The notes under the pieces were generated by a model. That model was not told the DNA's origin and did not search any database. It saw nothing but the letters and a program-made list of their open reading frames with translations. A stretch of DNA of 64,000 nucleotides from Rachycentron canadum (lineage: Eukaryota > Chordata > Actinopteri > Carangiformes > Rachycentridae), in NCBI GenBank assembly GCA_038496675.1, contig CM076656.1, positions 16,512,134-16,576,133 on the forward strand, written 5' to 3'. Of this stretch, positions 1 to 11,310 are shown piece after piece. How positions within the stretch are numbered: position 1 is the first letter of the stretch; every line of letters begins with the position of its first letter. The translations under genes were made by a program, and so were the position numbers.

Positions 1-1622
1 CAACCTGCAAGTCCTGTCAGAAAAAGTTGGTGAGTTTACTTTATTTTTATCTTTTACTTTATTCAGGTTGTGTTTTGGATACAAAAGTGAACTAAGGCTA
101 AGTTTTTTAGATAATAAATATTGATATGCAGCAGCAGTTGGGTTATACAATATATTATACTTCCTTTGTGCTTGTGTCTCCACAGTAAACAACAAAATCA
201 AGATACCTCCAGGGGCTGAGGAGCTGGTGGGCAAAGCTGTGGAGCATCTTTTTGAAAAGGAGGATGGAGAAAAGAATGAGTGGAGAGGCATGGTCCTCTC
301 CAGAGCTCCAATCATGACCAACTGGTATTATATCACTTATGAAAAGGACCCCGTTCTTTATATGTACCAGCTGTGGGACGACTATGCTGATGGAGACCTC
401 AGGATTCTGCCTGAAGCAGGTACTCACTAAAGACTGATTGATATTTGACAAAGCTTTATTGAGTCTTTGATAGTCTTGTCCTTAGGCTTGATGGAAAAGA
501 TCACAAGCCACCATTGCATGACGTAATCAGTATTCCACAATGGAAGATTGTGTAATTTCTCTGGCGCACGGACACCATGTGAGTTCATCCGCAGTCACAG
601 TGGTCATGGAAGTCTATTCACTGTCTTCTTCAAGGACTTCATCAAGGGCTTTGACTCTGACTTTGACTCCAAATAACAAATAGATGGGCAAAATTATGTA
701 TTTTAACGTAAGCACTTCTGGCAGCAACACCACTCTGGACATGCTGTCAAGAATTAAAGTTTGTCACAAAAGTAAAGCACTGTACTCAGACTTTAATTAG
801 GCAGTGTCTTCTTTGGAAGATTAGCTTTTCATGGTCATCTAAATATTTCTACCACAGTCAAAGAAGGACAGAATAGACTCTAATCAGTGGTTTCATAAAC
901 GACTGTTCCTGGAGATGTGCCAGAGGCAATGGGTATGTTTAGGCATTTTCAAATTGCTATTTCTAAGAAAATACAAATGTTTGAAACATTTGCAGTAACT
1001 CCTAATCAAGTCTAATTCAGATAGAGAGATCTTAATTAATACAAATCATGCATACAGAGGGGAAGATCATACTGAGACTTTAGTCTGTTAAAGTTTTGTT
1101 TTCGTAATAATTTTCACTTTACAGACTAATTTAACTAAGTCATGACTTAAGAGATGGAAAGGATTCATACGGGGAAGGTAATGGGAGAACACGAATGGAG
1201 AAAAGAGAGCCTCCAATTTACTTCAAATACTTCTAATCTTTGTAATGGTTGGCGAATAAGAAAGACTATTTAAAGAACAAAACAACTTTTGTTCAGGCTC
1301 AGACATTATAATATATGCACTTTGAGAAATTGAGAGACTTTAGGCATGTGCTGTTTGCTGAGTTGAACCTAACTGATGTAATTGTAATGTTAATGTTGTT
1401 TCATTCCTCTCCTCAGAAAACAAGCACCTGTTGCCTGCAGACAGGAAGCCAGGGGAAGAGACGGAGAGTCTGGTGGGGAAACAAGTGGAGTATGTTACTG
1501 ACAAGGGTGTGAAGAGAACAGGCCTGGTCATCTACCAGGTCCCAGCCAAGCCCTCTGTCTACTATATCAAATACGATGATGACTTTCATATCCATGTCTA
1601 TGACCTGGTCAAAACCACCTAG
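1..1622 (+). CDS. spin1-like: Spindlin family histone reader (SPIN1-like), 3' part
   Basis: C-terminal part of a spindlin, a nuclear chromatin reader built of three Tudor-like Spin/Ssty repeats. Visible exons are 1-29, 186-419 and 1417-1622 (stop TAG 1620-1622); the 5' exons lie outside the window. Donors GTGAGT at 30 and GTACTC at 420, and acceptors CACAG and CTCAG, keep one frame. Repeat 2 begins at LVGKAVEHLFEKEDG and contains EWRGMVLSRAPI and ITYEKDPVLYMYQL. The aromatic residues that in human SPIN1 repeat 2 form the H3K4me3 cage (F141, W151, Y170, Y177) appear retained. Repeat 3 starts at SLVGKQVEYV and ends DDDFHIHVYDLVKTT, close to the family C terminus. The linker before repeat 2 (KIKIPPGAEE) is unlike SPIN1, so this could be a fish paralogue (spindlin a/b or spindlin-Z type) rather than the direct SPIN1 orthologue. 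Family call is firm, paralogue uncertain. The intron 420-1416 shows nothing recognisable. Confidence 0.9.
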
Positions 1623-2331
1623 AGATAGTGGACACTTTTATGTCACCCTTCAGCCTCCCTCCATCTGCTTCTGTTCCACTCATTGTTACGGTCTGTTATT
1701 CAAAGCCATGGCAGGGTTGAATAGTTAATATGCTTTATTGTTCAAAAGAAAGTGCAATCTTTTTTTTGTATGCACAGCAGAACTGTAGCACCGCTATGCT
1801 TTGCTATTTCGAGGAGAGGGAGTCGACTTGTTTTATTGTTGCTGCTCTACTTTATATTTTAATGTTTGGACAGTCCAAGATTGCACTGCCCACCGGCTGC
1901 AAAGTGCAGTAGATGCTGCATTTGCATTGTTGTCCCTGAGAAACTCACTGATCTCTCTTTAAAGTAATTATTTTAATAAAATCCTAGTGGGATTCAAAAT
2001 AAAAGTTCAAAGTATAATTTTGAAGACACATTTTTCTTTGGATTTACTCAATAAGTAATAAGTACGCACGGTATACACATTTTCTTCTGCATAGATGCCT
2101 TCTACAGGCACATTTATTGGACGTACTGGGCAAATAAATACGTGTACTGTATTTATCTTAACAGTGATACTGGATCAATCAGCATTAGTATTGTAAAGGA
2201 TGAATGGAAGCAGCGTTGAAAAAATCTCCAATCAAGTGTAATTTAGATGACTCCCCTGCACCTTTTCACCATATTTAGTATTTAATCATCCATGGATGTA
2301 TGAATTGGCCACACTTTCATGCTGGGCATTT

Positions 2332-2362
<31 letters not shown>

Positions 2363-3435
2363 CTTTAGCCTTGAAGGAAGGTTTGTACATGCTCAAAATC
2401 GTAGTTCAACAGCACAAGGAACATCAGATTCTTTGTACTGATAATTAAGATGCTAAATTTTCCACTTGAATTTGATCCCACACAAATCATCAAGTGCCTT
2501 CCGGCTTGTCATTTTTGCAATATTGTACATACTGTATCTCTGACTATATACGCTCTTAATGAATCTTCATGTATGAAGGCTGCTAATAGGTATTCATTCA
2601 GAAGTGGCAACACTGATGGCTTGAGGAAAGTTTTGCAACCATAAGTTTATATTAGTGCTGTGATTTGCTCTTGATGCAGTAATGAAATTGTTCTTTACAT
2701 ATAACAAACATCATCATTGGTTGTATAATCTCACTGTTGATAATGTGGGGAGCACTTTAATTGTATAAAGTTTACATGTTTAGGTTATGATATGCTATAT
2801 AGTTTTCCCAAAATGCTTCTTCCTTAAGAGCAAATGTGGCAGAATAACGCTTTATATCATGAAAAAAAAAAAGTAAACAAAAATAGTTGCAATACATTCA
2901 GATGACAGTATTTAATCTGTACAATTTGTGTAAAATGCCTTGTAACGTTGCCTGTTATGATTACTCACAATATGAATATCTCATCAAAACACCACCAGCT
3001 TTTAGTGAAAGGTTCATTAATATACATAAATTATAAGCCGAGTATATTACTGGTATAATCAACCGACAAATCACTTTGTCTACTGTAACTAACTCTGGTT
3101 CTAGTCTGTTATAACTGGCTCTTAGTCTTGCAAACATGACATGTATACTTGCAGTATGGATTTCATTCTAACTTTGTCACAATGTTGCTGCTGCTGAATT
3201 GGTCTTGCCCCTCTCAGCCTTCTGCAAGTCATTCAATGTATCCCTCAGTAAACTAGTCAATCAGTAGGTGTGCTGTTCCTGTTATTTTTAGCTGTCAAAA
3301 CTCTGCATGCATCATATGAACGGAGTGCCTGGAGATTTTCAAACCTTATTTTGACAGTGGAGAAGTGACAATGTGTGGCAATATCAGTGCTGTTTATTTA
3401 ACCCACATTAAAAATAAAACAGTCAAAAAAAAAAA
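1623..3435 (+). other. Putative 3' UTR of the spindlin gene
   Basis: AT-rich, non-coding sequence after the spindlin stop. AATAAA hexamers lie at 1975-1980 and 3413-3418, giving possible short and long 3' ends. The second is followed by a genomic A run starting near 3425. A pure T run occupies 2333-2362. A Pumilio-type element (TGTACATA) lies at 2524-2531. The extent of the UTR is inferred. Confidence 0.5.
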
Positions 3436-3675
3436 AAAATAGGGTTAACGCTGTACATCACCGCTAGTGGTGCTGTGGAGTGTTTCTGTGTTGTGTAGAG
3501 TGGAATAACAATGGCCGTGTGCGCTCTTAATTCTTTCAATCACCTCCTCCTGACGTTGTAGCACCATCAACAGGCAATTTGTGTCATTATTATTCTGTCA
3601 TGAGTAATAAAGATTTTTGCACATTTGTTTGGTCTTATTCTTGGCAGAACACACTGCCACGATCAACACGCAGCA

Positions 3676-3681
3676 TTTATT
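3676..3681 (-). terminator. Candidate poly(A) signal of mic13
   Basis: TTTATT on the plus strand reads AATAAA on the minus strand, about 415 bases past the mic13 stop. It lies some 260 bases from the distal spindlin signal, so the two genes would be tail-to-tail with little or no spacer. Confidence 0.4.
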
Positions 3682-4095
3682 TTCATTCAATAAATCAAAC
3701 TAAAGACCGGATGCGTTTTAAGATTGATGTATTACTTACTGACAATTGTGAAATTGCATATATACAACAGACACTCTCTTTAATACATTATTTGGATGGT
3801 TTGAGAAAAATGGCAGCAAAATCTGTCTGTACACACAAATTTGATATATACTAAATGACAGAACAACTTTTTTAAAACACTGTACAACTCCCAACCAATG
3901 CCACTATCATTTAGAGAACCACAGTGCCATTCAGAAAACTGCACAACTTGCAGCTGAATTTCATCTAGCAGTTTCTTTAATTTTGGGTGTTTCTTCTTTC
4001 GTGTGAGGGGCTACAACTTTTGAGAAAGAATGTTGTCTCTCAAGTGCAAAAGTCAAAATTATTGATAAATATCAGGTTGCCCAGAGAGTTCCTGT

Positions 4096-6213
4096 TCATT
4101 TGGTGAGGTCTTTCAGGTACTGCAAACCCTGATTTGAGTAATCAGTTGCCTTTGTCGGAGCCTCAGAAAGAGCTGAAATTGTCCACCGTACTCCTGCAAT
4201 AAAATAAAATAATCAATAGTTTGGGTTCGTGCCATCAAAAACACATGATCAAAAGAGTATTGCAAATCTCAAAAGTCATGATGTTGATGTTAAAATTGAA
4301 TACTGCACCAATCAAACACCAACAATATGACTGCATCCAAGCAGTGAAGTACAAGACTAGGATTTGAAATCTGTGCACGCTCAAAAAACGAAACTTGTGA
4401 CATTACTAAATTTGTACACGCTTTAAGAAGAACAGGAAAAAGCTTTTCATTCTGTTCTTACCAGAGTTCCACGCTTGAACAGGGGAGAATTCAATCTTAG
4501 GCATGGTTGGAAGCTGAGCCTGAGGAGAGGGAGGATGCCTTAGTTTGAAACAGTGCAGTGCAGTGTACATGATACTGCACTCACAATGAACACTACAAAA
4601 CAAATTCAAATAAGATAATGGGTGAAATATGAAAGACAAAAAAAAATAAAAATAAATAAATAATAATCACTTTTTGCTCAGGATGCAAGATGCAGTGAAA
4701 TACTGCAGCAGGCCTGGTGTTGGAAATGATGATGTCATTGATAGTTATGACTTTTTGAAATATATATGGGATATTTCGTAGCCCTGAATCCTACCTTTAC
4801 AAAGAAAATTTAACATTACCAACAATGACTTTGGTAATAAACATAGCTGAATTCACACTTCTGAGAAAGCCCAGCAGATGTAGAATATGAGGCAGAGCTG
4901 TTGCATTAGATTGTATAAATAGACTAAATAGAGTGGCCAGGGATTACAACCAAGTATAACCAATCAGAGAAACAAAGGTCTATTTGTGTTCAGATTACAG
5001 CTTTTTTTTTTTGGTTATGAATTAATTTTTATAATGAAAAGTGTGTTTTAACATGCTATTTTGGAAGAAAAAAATTTTGTCCAGTGCGTGATCAGATAAA
5101 AATAGAAGATTTTTTTTGTTTAATGACATATAGAATACAAGTGAGCTGCAGATATGAATGATTTAAGTTGCTGAAAAAGAGATATTCAATTTGGCAAGTT
5201 AGTGAGTCCATGGGAGTTCATAGAGAAAATCTAATATCAGTAGGTGGTTGATGATTACTATTATTGTTGATTTTTATTGTTAAATGACCCGGACTGATTT
5301 GAGACCAGCACAGATGAGTGGGTCACTGTTGTGCTGTAACAGTCTTGTAGAGGGTTTTGTAAATGGCCATGACAAGACAAAACTCTTATATTTATTGATT
5401 CATTGTTAAGTCATCTGGATCATCTGTCTACTGCCCTGGCTGATTTGCCTAATGTAAGCAAATAGGATACAATCTGTGTCAGCCTCACTTATTTTCTTTC
5501 TCTGTGTTACATTGTGATGCCTACTGGCCGTGACCCAGAGCAGACCTGGATCAGAGCAAGATGTTAAAAGCAGTGTTTATCCGTACCTCCAGGCCAAAGT
5601 ACTTCATCCATTCCTCTATGGCTGGGGGTACTGCAACCTTGGCCTTCTCCAGGGCCTTTGAGCCCTGATCACTGCTTCCCAAAAGACCAGAGTCGTAGGC
5701 AACGTACAGAGCTCCTCCCGCAATGGTCACCTTGGTGGCCAGTCTGAAAATGAAAGAACAGAGAGTCAGCCAGAAATACTCAACCCTGTAACCAGTCAAA
5801 GATATGCAAAACTGATAGACACGGTTTCCTATTATTAAAATGCAGCACTTGAGATGGTGGTTGGGTACTAGTAATATTCAGTTAGTAGTTATCCATTTAT
5901 AAAACATTAGCTTATGCTTGCCAACAAAACAACAAAAAACTGTTCAAATCCAACCGATATGCACAGAATACATTGATGTTAATTGTAAATTATTGAACCG
6001 ACTAACTAACTAACTGTTCAGTAACTGAAGGGTCTCGGCGACAGCTGGATAACTCTTGGGCAGAGTGACAGCTAACTTAGCATTTTGTTTTAGCTAACTG
6101 GCTAGTAGCACAGCTAGCACATCGGTACAGAGACAATAACTTAAGAGGAATTACGGGCTGAATTAAAGAAAAAAAAATACTAACTTTACTACGGGAAAAA
6201 TCCTTGCCGCCAT
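4096..6213 (-). CDS. mic13: MICOS complex subunit MIC13 (QIL1)
   Basis: Small inner mitochondrial membrane protein that helps assemble the MICOS complex at crista junctions, bridging the MIC10 and MIC60 modules. Coding exons, in transcript order: 6213-6185, 5743-5587, 4519-4462 and 4193-4096, with stop TGA at 4098-4096. All introns are GT-AG and phases join cleanly, giving 342 nt and 113 aa (human about 118). The start is ATG at 6213, giving MAARIFPVVKLATKV. A membrane segment at about residues 9-26 contains GGALYVAYD, which matches the GGxxYxxYD core of the family. VPPAIEEWMKY and PKIEFSPVQAWNSG follow, then VRWTISALSEAPTKATDYS and the basic C terminus YLKDLTK, all collinear with mammalian MIC13. 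It is head-to-head with hsd11b1l, as neighbours also are on human 19p13.3. The introns (4194-4461, 4520-5586, 5744-6184) hold nothing I recognise. Confidence 0.93.
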
Positions 6214-6729
6214 GGTCCACAGCTTCCTTGTAAGCACAGTTATTCCAGGCACACTAAGAGTAAACTAGAGTGAATGCTATCCGTTAGCTTCACTGAAGGA
6301 CAACCCAGCTTGATCCCTGCGCACAGAGGCTGTGTCAATAAAGTTGCGCTTTCAAACGCTAGCGTAATTTAAGAGCAGCAGATTCGTTCGTTCTGTCGTT
6401 TTCGCACAATAGCCACCAAAGGTTGTACAAAAATTATACACAAGGTTTGGCGCGTTGCTTAAGCAAGCAGCTAGTTAAAAAAAATTGTGTGTTTTTTTTA
6501 AGATACTAAACAAGAATATTTTTTTCTGGCGCTTCCTCGTACGGAAGTCAGGTCCCTCAGGTTCAATAGACCTCTTATCTGCTCAACACGCCCCCTGTGT
6601 ACATGTCGGAAGAAACAGTGGGTGGAGGGTCACATAAATAGTACATATCATCATATATTGGCTGATCGAGACAATTTGGGAAACCGGGATTGTAGGAGTA
6701 GGGTTTGCTCTACTGTTTGAGTTTACAAA
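6214..6729. promoter_or_regulatory. Divergent promoter region of mic13 and hsd11b1l
   Basis: Only about 516 bases separate the two start codons, so both promoters and 5' UTRs must fit here. An ETS/GABP-like CGGAAGT lies at 6542-6548, a class of site common in promoters of nuclear genes for mitochondrial proteins. A second GGAAG-type core lies near 6608. A TATA-like CATAAATAG at about 6633-6641 sits some 90 bases before the hsd11b1l ATG. Transcription starts are not determinable by eye. Confidence 0.5.
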
Positions 6730-8837
6730 ATGGGTACTTTCACAAAACTCCTTGTGGGAAGTTTATGTGTTGCCTTCATAGCTGTCAAGTGGAGTGCGCC
6801 CAGTTTTAATGCAGGTAAGAGTGCAGTGCACTTCTATCTACACAGCTGTTATTAACCTGGATTGATTATATTTGGTGACTTAATACTCAGTGTTGAGGAA
6901 GCTATTTTGAAAGAATAGCTTTGCAAGCTACCAACTACTTTAGACTGGAAGAAATTAACTAAAGCTGAACTAGTTAACTAAAGCTGTTTTTGCAAAAATA
7001 AATAAATAAAGTAATTAATTAATTAAATTGACAATGTACAAAAGTACATCTTGTACAAAGATGGGTCATGCCAGCAAAACTGTCATGCAATTATTGACAA
7101 AAGTGCAATACAATTGCCCAATGGTTTAAGTCATTGATGACACAAAGATGGAAAAATATTTAACTACTTGAATCTCCATGCACATGTGAATGTATCTGAA
7201 TCAGCAAATTACCGCGAAATGTAGTTGAACTACTGGTTTATTACCTGTAGTTTACTGCTGCCCATACGGGTAAGTGGACTTGAGAGTTACACATCAAATA
7301 ATGTACAGGTAACAATTCTTTGACATTCAAGATTTTTTTTTTTTTTTTCCTGCATGAAACCTTCTGAACCTTCAAAAAACTCTATCTAATCCCATCACCA
7401 GTATTGTAGTGATATGACATAAGGGCCGTGCAATAATGTTAGAATGTAACAGCTTCACAAATCCCAGTTTCATTATTGATTATTTTTTCCAAACTGTCAA
7501 AATGTATGAAGAAAATAATTCAAAATTCTAAAATGTAATTCATCTTTCATCACTAACCTCTATATTCTGTCCTATGAACCCCACCCATCATTGCAACATA
7601 AGCACATTGCAGTGTGGCCTGTAAAATTGAGACAAACTACACAACCCACATTGCAATATGTACCGTGTAAACTTTCCATGCGACTGTTTGGATGATGGGA
7701 TGCTTTACATGCCTACTGGTCTGCACTGTAAATAGTATCTGTGTATTAATAAAGAGGTTTATAGGAGTTGAAAGTTTCCCCTAGGGAAATTAAGTGAAGG
7801 AAACATAAATCGAGCAAGTAATTGGTCATAATCTGACATGCTTTTAGCTCGTGACCGAGCATTTGTACACACTGTGAGGGTGCAGTGTACATGCGAGCTT
7901 CCACAAGTAATGAAATGATGTGGTTTGAGTCAATGGGGTGGTTTCTGCATGTAAGGTTATCAACAATTGCAATATTATATCACCCAGTGAAAAAAAAGTT
8001 GATACTGCAGCTTTGGAAAGATAATATTTTGATATTTGATTTGAAAGTTTTAAAATTTTCATTTCATATGTTCACGTAAAATGAACATGCACAGTAATAT
8101 TTACCACATTCATCTTTTTGATATACTGAAGAATACAAATACCCAACACTATAGTCATTGGTATGACACTTATGAATATGTCTAATTTTTGTGTGTTTCC
8201 TGTAACCATATATGTTTATCAAATTAAAACTGTGAATTTGTTTCAGAATCTCTCAGAGGTGCCAGGGTATTGGTGACTGGAGCCAGTACAGGCATTGGTG
8301 AACAAATGGCATACCATTATGCCCGCTTTGGAGCCCAGATAGTTATTACAGCAAGGAGGGAGAAAGTGTTACAGCAGGTCAGTGAAGCTGTAAATTGTAT
8401 CAAAGATATAACTAATACATGGAGATTTAGTCGAGCAGAAAACAGCATCAGGTTGATAAAAAGTATTTGTTAATTGCTTGAAGTATCAGGTCAATGATCT
8501 GTTTTATAATATTCTCTGCAGCATTCTCTGCATTTGATAGTTGACCCATTCCCCTCTGGTCTCTGCTTACAGGTGGCAGAGAAGTGCTTGAGCTTGGGAG
8601 CCCAGAAAGCACTTTACATAGCAGCAGACATGGGCAGTGAGTCAGACCCTGAGAAAGTGGTGGATTTTGCTCTGGAGAAGCTTGGAGGGCTGGATTACCT
8701 GGTTCTCAACCACATCGGTCCAAGCCCCTTCAGCATGTGGGAGGGAGATGTAGAGCACGTCAAGTGGCTGATGAAGGTAATGCAGCTGTCTGATGGTTGG
8801 TCAGCACATAAAATAAGGGAAATGCACTGAACCGTGC

Positions 8838-8916
<79 letters not shown>

Positions 8917-10008
8917 AAGGTCAATTTCTTCAGCTATGTTCAGATGGCTTGGAAAGCTTTGGATTCCCTTGAGCAAAGTAAAGGATCACTGGTGATTGTC
9001 TCATCACTTTTAGGTGGGTTTCAAAGCAACTACGAAACATTTACATATACATAGATACATACGATGGTGTGTATTGATTACATCATTATCATCATATATT
9101 CTAAACTTTCTTTTACAGCACTTTTTCATAACAAAGTTACAGAGTGCTACCAAAGGAAATAAAAAACATTTCTTGACAAGACCAAACTACGTTGGTTGTC
9201 AACTGTTGTTTGACCTTGCAAACAACAGTTGACAAAACAACCTTTTTAGTAGCTGCTCTGGACCTTTTGATTAAATCACAGGATTTCCATGACCAGGTTT
9301 GCAATTATTTTAACACTTTAAGGCCCAGTGGTATTTTTTTTTTGACTCCTTGGGTCCTTAAAATGATTGAGTACTTTAAGGTCTAGTCTCCATCTTCTGA
9401 GGAGGATCATGTGGTATGATTGAAAGTTCAATTACTAAGTAGATGTTTGCTTTGTAAAACATTGAATATTTCAAAAGAGTCTTTATATATTTCATAACTG
9501 ATGAAATTGTTTTGGAAAAACTGGCTCTAATAGTAACTGATGCTTCACAGGTAAAATGCCCAGTCCCTTTGTGGCACCGTATACCTCAACAAAATTTGCC
9601 CTGAATGGTTTCTTTGGGGCTCTTTACCATGAACTAGCTATGAAGAAGAGTAACGTGTCCATGTCTGTATGTACACTGGGGCTCATTGATACCGACGCAG
9701 CCATGGAGAAAGTCAGGTTAGTTAAAAATATATGCAAAAATATTTGGCATAATTAATGCTATTTGTGTAGTTTTTACTCTGTACTTTCTATTGCGTTTAA
9801 GAGTAGTATTTTTCTGTATTCTAGGGGAGTCACTGACATACCAGCATATCCTGCCACAGATGCAGCCTTGAACATCATCATTACAGGAGCTACGAGACAG
9901 CCAGATCTCTACTACCCTTGGTTCACCCAAATTGTGAATCTAAGCAAAGACTGGTTTCCTTCTATCACAAACTATATCATCCAGAACTCCTACAAGTACA
10001 ATCCATGA
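6730..10008 (+). CDS. hsd11b1l: Hydroxysteroid 11-beta-dehydrogenase 1-like protein (SDR family)
   Basis: NADP(H)-dependent short-chain dehydrogenase of the HSD11B1-like group, probably ER-membrane anchored; the physiological substrate of this group is poorly defined. Exons: 6730-6814, 8247-8377, 8573-8776, 8920-9013, 9551-9716 and 9825-10008 (stop TGA). These total 864 nt and 287 aa, the usual length. Residues 6-20 are a hydrophobic N-terminal anchor. The cofactor motif TGASTGIG is at 39-46. N118 lies in LNHIG, the HSD11B variant of the SDR NNAG motif. The catalytic set is S169, Y182 (YTSTK) and K186, with the same spacing as S170/Y183/K187 in human HSD11B1. The C-terminal part reads YYPWFTQIVNLSKDWFP. 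All introns are GT-AG with matching phases. Intron 1 (6815-8246) is AT-rich with nothing recognised, intron 3 is half (TG)n and intron 4 holds a perfect hairpin. Confidence 0.95.
8841..8907 (+). repeat. (TG)n microsatellite next to a 3' splice site
   Basis: 67 bases of uninterrupted TG inside the 143-base intron 3 of hsd11b1l. It ends about 12 bases before the acceptor AAAAG at 8919 and takes the place of a normal polypyrimidine tract. Confidence 0.97.
9196..9235. repeat. Perfect 17-bp inverted repeat (hairpin)
   Basis: TTGTCAACTGTTGTTTG at 9196-9212, a 6-base loop at 9213-9218, and its exact reverse complement at 9219-9235, in intron 4 of hsd11b1l. No family recognised. Confidence 0.93.
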
Positions 10009-10044
10009 TTGTTTAAAATCTATAGTAATGTTATACATGTTTTT

Positions 10045-10050
10045 AATAAA
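10045..10050 (+). terminator. Poly(A) signal of hsd11b1l
   Basis: Canonical AATAAA 37 bases past the stop codon, implying a very short 3' UTR. Confidence 0.7.
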
Positions 10051-10854
10051 ATACATGGCAACGTCACAGATTTAGTATCGTATTTATGGTGTAATGACTT
10101 GACATGGTGACACTGTGGAGAGCCATGTCTATGATTGGTATAGTCCACTTCCCAGAGTTTTACCCTAATCTTTAACTTTTCTGTTGGAAAATCATCTTCA
10201 TCACTTTCCTCCCTGGCAAATGGCTCAGGTTACTATATATAACAAACTGGACCTTGTCCTCTTTTCCTCATCTTGCTTTTGGGAGAGGTCCAGTTCAATG
10301 TCCACAGGGAAGAAAAGCTCATGGTTTGGGATTGTCTCCTTTTGGCCTACCTCAAATAGATGAAAAAGGGGTTAGTTCCTGTCTGCAACTGCAATAGCCA
10401 ATGTGGTCCACCGCCAAACACTGCACCAACACATATCAGGTAGAAATTCAATAAAAACCACAGAGGAGTCTACCACGCAGAAGACAGCACATTTGGCAGC
10501 ACATCGTGGGAGAACCTGGACCTTCTGCCTGTAAATCACACCAAGAAAAAGAAGAGGCTCAAGAGCAGAAGACACCTCTTCCTCCTCAGGTGAGATTCAG
10601 TGATTGTTGGAACGTCAGACTTTTCACATTATAGAAACTCTGTGGTAAGAATGACAGGCATGGTACGCTCATTCAGCGGACCTTTCACTATTACTTCTTT
10701 AAATTAGTTGTAGGATTAAATAATCAATTATTATTATATATTATATTAATATGATATCAATTATTTTGGTTATTCAGTTAATATTGCTGGGCTGAAAACA
10801 ACATAATTCCTCAGTGGCAGAGATATTATATTATTAGTAATTCCTGCATATTAC
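10051..10854. other. Intergenic, no gene recognised
   Basis: Mixed-composition sequence with a short open frame on the minus strand at 10372-10575. It matches no family I know and has no convincing splice or start context. The end (10700-10800) is AT-rich. Confidence 0.5.
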
Positions 10855-11120
10855 ATCCATCCATCTGCTTATCCATCAGGGCTACAGAAGGCTGGGGCCA
10901 ATCCCAATTGACATTGGGCAAGGGTGGGGTAACAACCCTGGACACGTCACCAGTCCATTGCAGGGCCAACGTATAGAGAAAAACAACCATTCACACTCAC
11001 ATTCATTCCTATGGGCAACCAATTAACCTAAATGTGCATGTCTCTGGACTGTGGGAGGAAGCCGGAGTACCTGGAGGGAACCCCCACAGGCACAGGGAGA
11101 ACATGCCATCTCCACACTGA
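10855..11120 (+). repeat. Degraded teleost interspersed repeat, copy 1
   Basis: Starts with CATCCATCCATCTGCTTATCC, then has the diagnostic blocks CATTCACACTCACATTC, CAACCAATTAACCTAAATG and GGACTGTGGGAGGAAGC, ending in the GGGAGAACATGCC block. This is a very common fish repeat, probably the 3' end of a non-LTR retrotransposon. I recognise the family pattern but cannot name it surely. A second copy, inverted, lies at 28285-28545. Confidence 0.8.
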
Positions 11121-11215
11121 GAACACAAAGCCTTCTTACTCTAAGGCCACTTTACCATCGTGCCGTCCCTGTATATTAGAGGAGACAGGAAACAAGGGGA
11201 GAAAAATGGGCAGGA

Positions 11216-11310
11216 ATTCAATTCCAGTCAATTTTATTTGTATAGCGCAAAATCATAATACACATCTCAATGACACGCAATGGTTATTTGGCTTGACTCA
11301 GACCTGAGAT
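11216..11310 (+). repeat. Teleost interspersed repeat (TTTTATTTGTATAGCGC type)
   Basis: Contains TCAATTTTATTTGTATAGCGC followed by an AAATCATAATACA block, a widespread short fish repeat. A related motif (TTTTATTTGTATGGCAC) recurs at 25385-25440. Confidence 0.65.

Noticed and set aside
10372..10575. Possible transposase remnant between hsd11b1l and the first repeat
   Set aside because: I could not match either strand to a known transposase motif.
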